Source of the DNA: Heterobasidion occidentale
Lineage: Eukaryota > Basidiomycota > Agaricomycetes > Russulales > Bondarzewiaceae
Direction of reading: 5' to 3'
DNA: 64,000 nucleotides
Assembly: GCA_039111635.1 (NCBI GenBank)
Contig: JBCAQO010000004.1
Coordinates: 2,356,001 to 2,420,000 of the forward strand
This document shows, in pieces, positions 57,774 through 64,000 of the stretch (positions are counted from its first letter, which is position 1; every line of letters begins with the position of its first letter). The notes below the pieces were generated by a model. It was given only the letters and a program-made list of their open reading frames with translations. It was not told the DNA's origin and did not search any database. The translations under genes were made by a program, and so were the position numbers.

Positions 57774-58887
57774 TCAAGATGACGTTGATTTTTCGACTGC
57801 GACAGCATTTCGAACCTCAGCCTTTGGCGCATGCTCGTACTCGCCGAACCCCTGCGATGCCTGCACGACCTCTTCCGATGCGTCTGGCTCAAGATGTCCT
57901 TGGGCATTCCGTCGCGCGCTAGGCGCGAGTGATCGCATAATATCAGCAATTTGCGCATCAAACGACTAGGCCGATCTCTTACCGGAAGAACGTGTAGGAC
58001 AGCACGATGTTGTCCAGGTCTCGGCACGCCGGATCGTCGAGCACGTCCTTGTCAATGAAAAATAGGAGAGGCATATCGACCTCCTCGCCTGCGAGCAATT
58101 TCTGCTCCTCGAAACAGAAGCACTCCACCTTAGCAAAATATGGAGCGATCTGACTTGCGCTTCAGCATGCCCTTCGATACACAGAATAGAGGGAAATAGG
58201 CTCACTCTGTCTGGCGTTACATTATACGTAGCAATTCCAATGATGTCCTCAGATGATGTGTTCTTCGCCTTGTAGAAAGCCAGGCTTGTTTCACCTGGAA
58301 GCACGGTGACAAACTTCTGCTGAGGGGTGAACGTCCAAGGCAGTTGCTCTGATCTATCCGCGTTGAAGACTACTTTGATGCGCCTGGCACCCTCTATTGG
58401 TACTAGGCGTTCCGCTTCGAACTTGCCTGTGCCGACCATAGGGGTACCCGCGAATCCAGTCGCGGCGCAGAACATGCGGTACAGAGGAACAGCAGCGTAA
58501 GTCACACCAACCGCAAACACGATCTAAATTTCTGAGGTGTGAATACTATTTGGTGTGAGGTGGAGTGGGGCGAGCACATACTACAGCAGAGGTATACATG
58601 AGTAGGCTGCGATTTCTCTGCGCGTACATCTCTCGCGCCGAGACATATCTGGGACCTGGACGAGGAGCAGAAGACTGGGGGATGTGTGTAGAAAATGAAC
58701 TCCGCGGAGCCTTATAACAGGGCAAGCGCATAGTGTTTTGCCATGGTATACCATGAAGCGTGAAGGCAGTCGGCCCTTGCCTGAAAGCCTGATCAGCGCT
58801 TCAGTTGGTACAGAATAGGAACGTCAGATCTGCACGCACCCGAGCGACACTTAGCGTTCGAATAGCAGACAAGCGCAGGGCATGCAT
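57774..58887 (-). CDS. COX11: Cytochrome c oxidase copper chaperone COX11
   Basis: Inner-membrane protein that delivers copper to the CuB site of COX1. An upstream exon starts MHALRLSAIRTLSVAR and is joined to FRQGPTAFTLHG by using the first of two AG acceptors; this gives a normal Arg-rich presequence. Then YAQRNRSLLMYTSAVVIFAV (single membrane helix), TYAAVPLYRMFCAATGFAGT, RRIKVVFNADRSEQLPWTFT, QQKFVTVLPGETSLAFYKAK, and the copper-binding CFCFEEQ motif in AKVECFCFEEQKLLAGEEVD, followed by MPLLFFIDKDVLDDPACRDL and VLSYTFF. The last exon is a short variable tail ending VAVEKSTSS. Four introns with matching phases. Starting at 58731 would lose the presequence. Confidence 0.93.
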
Positions 58888-59223
58888 GTCTTGATTTGCT
58901 TTCACTGCAAGGCGAGGTTGATGAGAAACTGCCACTGGGGCGCACACTGTCGCGCTTCAGCAGGCTTTAGCGCGCTTCGGGGCGGGATGGAAAGTCACAT
59001 GATACACCAAGCGAATCCCCCCGAGCTATGCCTGGGCCTGATCTCGACGTAGCGGCGTGAAACGCCCATTCCCAAATCTGGGGCTCCAATCAGCATTCCA
59101 TTTTTATAGCCTTTCGAATTTTCACCTATGCGGTGTGATTAGTATGTTGAGGTCAGGTCAGGTCAGGATTTCGTAAAATCGCAGACATTTACTGACTGCA
59201 CCGGGTACAATATCTCAAGTATG
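58888..59223. other. Intergenic region between COX11 and the NmrA-like gene
   Basis: The gap contains a short tandem of aggtc units at about 59148-59165. It holds the COX11 promoter and the 3' flank of the NmrA-like gene. No gene is seen. Confidence 0.45.
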
Positions 59224-60460
59224 CTACAATACAGCAAGGCGTGGCTTCATGTATTTATGAAGATCACTATGACTGTCCTCGACGAGCTTCAGTACTCCTT
59301 GATCACGAGAGCCGTCGTACTTCGTTTCTCTCATCCACGTTTCCAACGTGTGTACATGTGGATGGACCGTCCTGATCCACTCCATGTCCCTTTTCAACAC
59401 GTCGTCACGAAACAAGGACCACCATCCAGAGAAATTCTGCTTCCATGTCGTCGACCCGTCGCCGGCTTTCCGCTCCGCGGCAACCGGTAAATTCGCGCCG
59501 GGAATATGGCGAAACCATTCCTCGAGGCCAAGTCGTTCGAATACGGCCTTCTTGCCAGTGATTTTGATGAAAGTCGAGACTAGATGGTCCCAACCAACCA
59601 TCTCGCTCGCAATCTCGAGGTCCTTGCCAGAGGTGAAGGCACGGTTATCAAACGTGTAACGTGCAAAAAATCCTAGATCGGACACGCTGACCATGGGGAC
59701 ATGGCCATCTCCGATCGGGGACGCAAAAACAAGCGTGCCATCGGTGCGCTCATACATAGGGCCAAACATACGCTAGAGAATTGACGTCTAATCTAACGAA
59801 CGGGGAGAAAAATGCGAATGCGCTTACCATCCTGAGCATCTCCATGTAAGGCCCACTAGTAACGATGCTCCAAGACATATCTGCATCGCTCACGATAGAT
59901 GGCTGGGCTTTCATCCAGTCGGCGACGCGGCCCTTGCCATCATAATGTTCGCATCGATAGATCGATTTGTATCCTCCCTTCTGAAATGTTGAATTCCCTA
60001 GGTAAGTCATTGCTGCGATCAAGCGAAAAAAAATGTGACCTTGTAACTATAGTCTAAGCTGCTCCAGACATAATGTTTAACCGTCTTCGCAGCCTTAGCT
60101 AGCTCAAATATCCTCATGCCAGCGTAAAGTTCCTTCTGCTCGCCGATAGTAAATCCATCGGTGTTAATCCATGCGCCGTATGCGCCTTCCAATGCCCTCG
60201 CGACTGATGCAAGGTCGTTTGTGTCGCCTTTGAGGGGTCAGAAACATTGAAGTCATGATTTACAGATGTTGCTCACCTTGAACGACTTCGACGCCTTTGG
60301 CCTTCAGAGCCTTTGCGCGGAGACTCTCGGGGTTCCGAGAAAGCGCTCTGACAGCGTATGGTGAAGGTGAGCCATCGTGAGTGGGTGCGAGAAGGTTATC
60401 GACCACTGCAAGGCCTTGAGCACCAGTCGCACCAAGAACGAGGATCAGTTTCTGGGGCAT
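59224..60460 (-). CDS. NmrA-like NAD(P)-binding protein
   Basis: Atypical short-chain dehydrogenase of the NmrA/HSCARG group; many act as redox sensors or regulators. The start MPQKLILVLGATGAQGLAVV has the glycine-rich G-x-x-G-x-x-G dinucleotide loop. Next are YAVRALSRNPESLRAKALKA, GVEVVQGD-type sequence, then TDGFTIGEQKELYAGMRIFE and KTVKHYVWSSLDY with the conserved Y/W-S-S element. The third exon has KGRVADWMKAQPSIVSDADM (K of the YxxxK-like site replaced as in NmrA proteins) and SIVTSGPYMEML. The last exon gives GPMYERTDGTLVFASPIGDG, VSVSDLGFFARYTFD, and a long C-terminal region ending KPRLAVL. Four introns. A TATAAAAG at about 60504-60511 (minus) lies about 45 bases upstream of 60460, so the upstream ATG at 60493 is less likely. 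Confidence 0.85.
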
Positions 60461-61193
60461 CGTGACTTTGAATGTGAACGCAGTTGTGAACATTGCGCTC
60501 GCCCTTTTATATCAATGACCGCCTTAATCCCATGACGCCAGTCGACATTCAATGACTCCATGGTCTCGGGCAGCCACCGATTCCGAGACCACAGTGCCCA
60601 AGATAGGCTTTGTAATGATAAGAGGGGGAGGTCGGGCTATCGGGCAACGGAGAATACTGTCCAGGTGCCCGAGGTAAACGCCAACCGGTAGATGTGGAGA
60701 CGGAAAGCCATTTAGATTCCGATAACATGCCCCGTTTTCGTTTTCCTGGGTACTGCAGTGGTATTGCTATCCCTGCGAAGCGTTATGGTGGCCCAACCAA
60801 TCGAAATGCCCGATCATGGTATTGACCGCAGGAACACCGTGAGCCCGCGGAGGCCCCAGGAGATGGTGACTTGTGGTGACTCCAGATGGAGAACTGCTCG
60901 GGAAAAGAAGGAACAGCCCGCTGGGTACAGATCGGTGATGAATCACGCAGAAATCTGTGGCTAAATAGGGGGTAGTCGTTCTGCATAAGGCGTGCGCTGA
61001 CCAAAAACAAAAAACGAAGGCAAGCGTCCGTCGTTGTGAGTAGGTGACAGGCGAGTGTGACGAAGTGACCACCGCTGATCTGTCTCTCAAGGTCTCTCAT
61101 CTCCCGAACTTGAGTCTGCTTCGCGCTCTTGTAGTTTCTCTCAGCATTTGTGCCGGTCGAGATTCTCCAACAGCTCTCTAGAGCTTATCATCA
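60461..61193. promoter_or_regulatory. Divergent region between NmrA-like and DNAJC8 genes
   Basis: A 733-bp gap between outward-facing starts. It contains the TATAAAAG of the NmrA-like gene (about 60504-60511, minus strand). The part near DNAJC8 is T/C-rich on the plus strand. No gene is supported. Confidence 0.45.
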
Positions 61194-62238
61194 ATGGCGT
61201 CGTCATCTTCAAGCTCTAGCAATGCCCCGCCAAGTATCATATCTGACGCCGAGCTAGAGAAACTGCTCAACCGTGAAGCCTCTGCCTTCCAGCGCGAGCT
61301 TGAGGTAGAGCGGATTCTTAAAGCTTTTAAACTCAAGTGCGTTCATCTCTATCCGGCTGAAATACAAGTATCTCATCGAGTATCCACCAGTCCATACGAT
61401 ATCCTAGATCTAGACGAAACTGCCAAGCCCGAGGATGTGAAGAGGAAGTATCGACAGCTCTCGCTATGTGAGCATCCGGCATCCCGCCCCCTCGTCTTGC
61501 AATATACACTCTGGCGAATGCATGGCTAATGGATGGATTGTTATTCGTACGTTTTCTGGCTTACAGTCATCCATCCTGACAAGACCCCACATGCACGCGC
61601 TCCAGAGGCCTTTGACATATTGAAGAAGGTGCGCATATATCTGATTTGCATTGGCACATTGACATATTGACGCTTATCGCACTTCCTCCGTTTCTTAGGC
61701 TGAATCAGAACTCAGTGATACCGCGAAGCGTGAGGAGCTGGACGCCACCATCACACAAGCGCGTTCGGTTCTTTTGAAAGCCCTCTCTCTCCCTACCAAT
61801 ACTCCCGATGACCATTCTAAGTTGAAGGGGCTCGAACCTACATTCAAAGTGCAGCTCAGGGCAAAGTCAAAGGAGCTCCTCATTGATGAGGAAGTAAGAC
61901 GACGAAAGTACGTGCTTATCTCAGCCTTCTTCAGCCTTACACCCGTCAAACCTGACAATACGGGTTACTCGTTCTGTAGAGCGGTTAAGATGAATCTGGC
62001 AAATGAAGGGTTTGAGGCACGCAAAAAGGAAGAGGAAGTCACTGCAAAGAAACGCAAAGCGGAAGACGATGCGAAATGGGAAGGTGAGCACCTTGTATTG
62101 TCTCCCTCCCCCCGAACCCTAAGTTCATCGCGTCATGTCACGAATTCAGAGACCAGAGAACAGCGTGTGGGAAGCTGGCGCAGTTTCACCAACAACTCGA
62201 AGAAGAAGAAGAAACAGAAGGTCAATATTCTGGGGTGA
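61194..62238 (+). CDS. DnaJ-domain splicing-associated protein DNAJC8/SPF31
   Basis: J-domain protein related to human DNAJC8 and fission yeast Spf31, which are found with spliceosomes. The first exon is a Ser-rich start, then SDAELEKLLNREASAFQREL and EVERILKAFKL. The J domain follows: NPYDILDLDETAKPEDVKRK, YRQLSL, and FIHPDKTPHARAPEAFDILK, so the HPD triad is present, split from helix II by an intron. After AESELSDTAKREELDATITQ comes the family's C-terminal helix region (LIDEEVRRRK, ANEGFEARKKEEEVTAKKRK) and a basic tail ending KKKKKQKVNILG. Six introns; phases fit. Length about 230 residues as in the family. Confidence 0.92.
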
Positions 62239-62356
62239 TGTCCACTGTTTTTAACATAGCCCCTTGCATATCTTCCTGGTCGACATACCCATCTTACTTC
62301 GCCCTGTGATACTAATAAACAATAGATATATTTGCCTCTGACGGCAAGCGTAGTAG

Positions 62357-63993
62357 CTAGTCCGAAATATCGATCACATCTGTGTCGACGTATTCGATGC
62401 GTCGTCGCACACGGCGCGTCGGTACAGGGACGTTCTCTTTATCGTCTTCCTCGTCGTCCTCTATTGTGATGACGTCGGCACCGATTGCAGGCGGCAACCT
62501 ATGAACATGTGAGGTGGACGGCGCATTCGAAGGTTGCACTTGCGTGTTTGCGGCGCTCGTCGACTGGGACTGGGACTGATATTCCTTCTCTATCTGATCC
62601 ATGAATAGGAACATCTCCTCATTCATAGGATCATCCCCAAAGTCGTACACAGTGCTTCCATCGGACCGGGTCAGCGGCTTTGGTCCTGACCTGGTCGATG
62701 CAGCGCTACCGCGTGGAGGATGTGATATCTCATCATCGGTGTCCCCAATAGAGTACAATGATATAGTACGCGTTTGCGATAGTGCCCTTGCTGTGGAAAG
62801 CTGGTTGACGGCGCGCGCGGCAGAAGATGAGGAGGCTGTGCTAGACGTGCCGCCGAAATAGGAGGATTGAACGGCGGTCGAAGTGCTGGTAGACGCAGAC
62901 GCATTGTTTGAGGGTTGGCTGGGGATGCGGCGGCGACGGGATCCTGGCTCATCGTCATGGTAGGATGGTATCAGCGTTGGGGAAGGGGATCTGGTAAGTT
63001 CACGAAGTGGGGAGCGTGGTTCTATGTTTGGTGGCGCTTGTGTAGGTGCACGAGGGGTTGCGGGGGCTGTTGGAGCAGGAGGCGGCACCATGACTGGGTT
63101 TGCAGCATTCACTGGAGCTACTTCAACAACTTCATCATCAGGCGGTTGCTCGTCCGGATCGGGAAGCTCCTCGAGACTAGAGTAATCAGCCAAATAAGCT
63201 AGAAATCCGACCGTGACGTAGAACAAGGACTCACCCCATGCGCGAACGAAGGCCCCTCACAAAGTCACGGTCCTGGTGAGCTTCAAGGTCCTCGGCTTGG
63301 TGCCCTTTGATAATGACATATTTGGGCTCCAAGAACACGATGCCGCGCCTGACGAACGCGTTTTTGAGCACAAGCTATAAAAATATCTATTCAGGCCATT
63401 TATCGCATGTGAGAATCGTGGCACTCTACCTTGTAACCTAGAGGCGTTTCTCCGAGAATTAAATCAGGCAACTTGCGAAATTCAATGGCGTTTACAGTAG
63501 TAAAGCCGTCGCTGAGCTGTAATCGCAGCATAGACCGTGGGTACCTCGGAACGGGCCCCTCATCTTCTGCATCGTCTCCTCCAAGGCCCGCGAGGTCGGC
63601 TCGGTCTATACGAGTCTGTCTGATGTTTTGGAGGCTGAAGGCGCTGTGGCCTATCTCTGTCAGAGAGGTAATTTGCACAAGAACAGGAGGGCCAGTGAGG
63701 CGGCCGTCTTCCATTTCCCCAACGTTCAAAGGGAGCCCCGTTCCTTGGAGCATAGAGTCTTGAAGGTCGGATTGCAGGAGCTGTGCTTCAACGAGTTGGT
63801 ATATCTGGTCCAGGTCGGTCGCGGGTTGCAGCTGGTGTTGGTCTATGACCCATTCATAGCATGGCTCTAGCCATTCCTTACTCCCAAGTATGAGTATGTG
63901 CTACTGAGAGCCAGGGTATGAACGCACCGGATCAATCTTGGGTTTAGGATAAAACCGACTGAGCCGCTGAATCAGTTGTGCGGGGGGAGGCAT
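62357..63993 (-). CDS. RMI1: RecQ-mediated genome instability protein RMI1
   Basis: Partner of TOP3 and the RecQ helicase SGS1/BLM; the complex dissolves double Holliday junctions. It starts MPPPAQLIQRLSRFYPKPKI, only seven bases from the window end, and after an intron reads EWLEPCYEWVIDQHQLQPAT and LVEAQLLQSDLQDSM (DUF1767 helices). The OB-fold follows: PPVLVQITSLTEIGHSAFSL, RADLAGLGGDDAEDEGPVPR, SMLRLQLSDGFTTVNAIEFR and LPDLILGETPLGYK, then LVLKNAFVRRGIVFLEPKYV. The C-terminal half is a Ser/Pro-rich linker with an acidic end (EDDEEDDKENVPVPTRRVRR) and tail DTDVIDISD; an Asp/Ile tail of this kind resembles a SUMO-interacting motif (inference). Four introns. The gene appears complete. Confidence 0.9.
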
Positions 63994-64000
63994 TTATTCA

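Overview
The window is nuclear DNA of a filamentous basidiomycete, most likely an Agaricomycete (white-rot or polypore type; the finer placement is inference). The genes are tightly packed and cut by many GT-AG introns of about 50-65 bases. The proteins are plainly fungal: a 7TM receptor with a DUF6533 domain, a KRE9/KNH-like GPI protein, an ADH6-type dehydrogenase family and a CAF120-like PH protein. I found no CRISPR array, bacterial operon or intact transposon. I read the gene models by joining exons by eye, so exon borders are reliable where protein family and splice sites agree and approximate elsewhere.

Layout. 0.6-8.8 kb: IWS1 (minus), a PBP-II (Ca3427/THI5-like) protein (plus), a long empty GC-rich stretch, and a very GC-rich F-box-like gene (minus) whose frame breaks about three times. 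10.4-11.8 kb: a decayed aldo/keto reductase. 12-14 kb: gene-poor, with a 43-bp direct repeat. 14.2-16.2 kb: secreted subtilisin-like protease. 16.6-19.7 kb: a divergent housekeeping pair, YIP4/YIPF6 and proteasome ATPase RPT2. 20.3-22.2 kb: a DUF6533 7TM gene interrupted by a piece of another gene. 22.6 kb: an intron-containing tRNA-Arg. 22.8-27.4 kb: a divergent pair, epoxide hydrolase and a citrate synthase with a peroxisomal C-terminus. 27.8-28.8 kb: a GPI-anchored Ser/Thr-rich protein. 29.5-34 kb: an APH-like kinase with altered catalytic motif, the small KEOPS subunit PCC1, and the EBP1/PA2G4 homologue. 34.5-37.5 kb: a methyltransferase divergent from complex I subunit NDUFB8. 39.9-47.1 kb: three tandem zinc alcohol dehydrogenases. 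47.6-64 kb: RAD2/XPG nuclease, CAF120-like PH protein, COX11, an NmrA-like reductase, DNAJC8/SPF31 and RMI1.

Most genes are conserved housekeeping functions: transcription elongation, proteasome, nucleotide excision repair, crossover control, tRNA modification, respiratory-chain assembly. The accessory part is the protease, the epoxide hydrolase, the NmrA-like protein and the ADH array, which fits secretion and detoxification of aldehydes or lignin-derived compounds (inference). I did not see a wholly new biological system. The items most worth checking are the composite DUF6533 locus, the inversion inside the aldo/keto reductase relic, the altered kinase motif, the scrambled patch and ATG-only exon in RPT2, and the triplicated ADH cluster.
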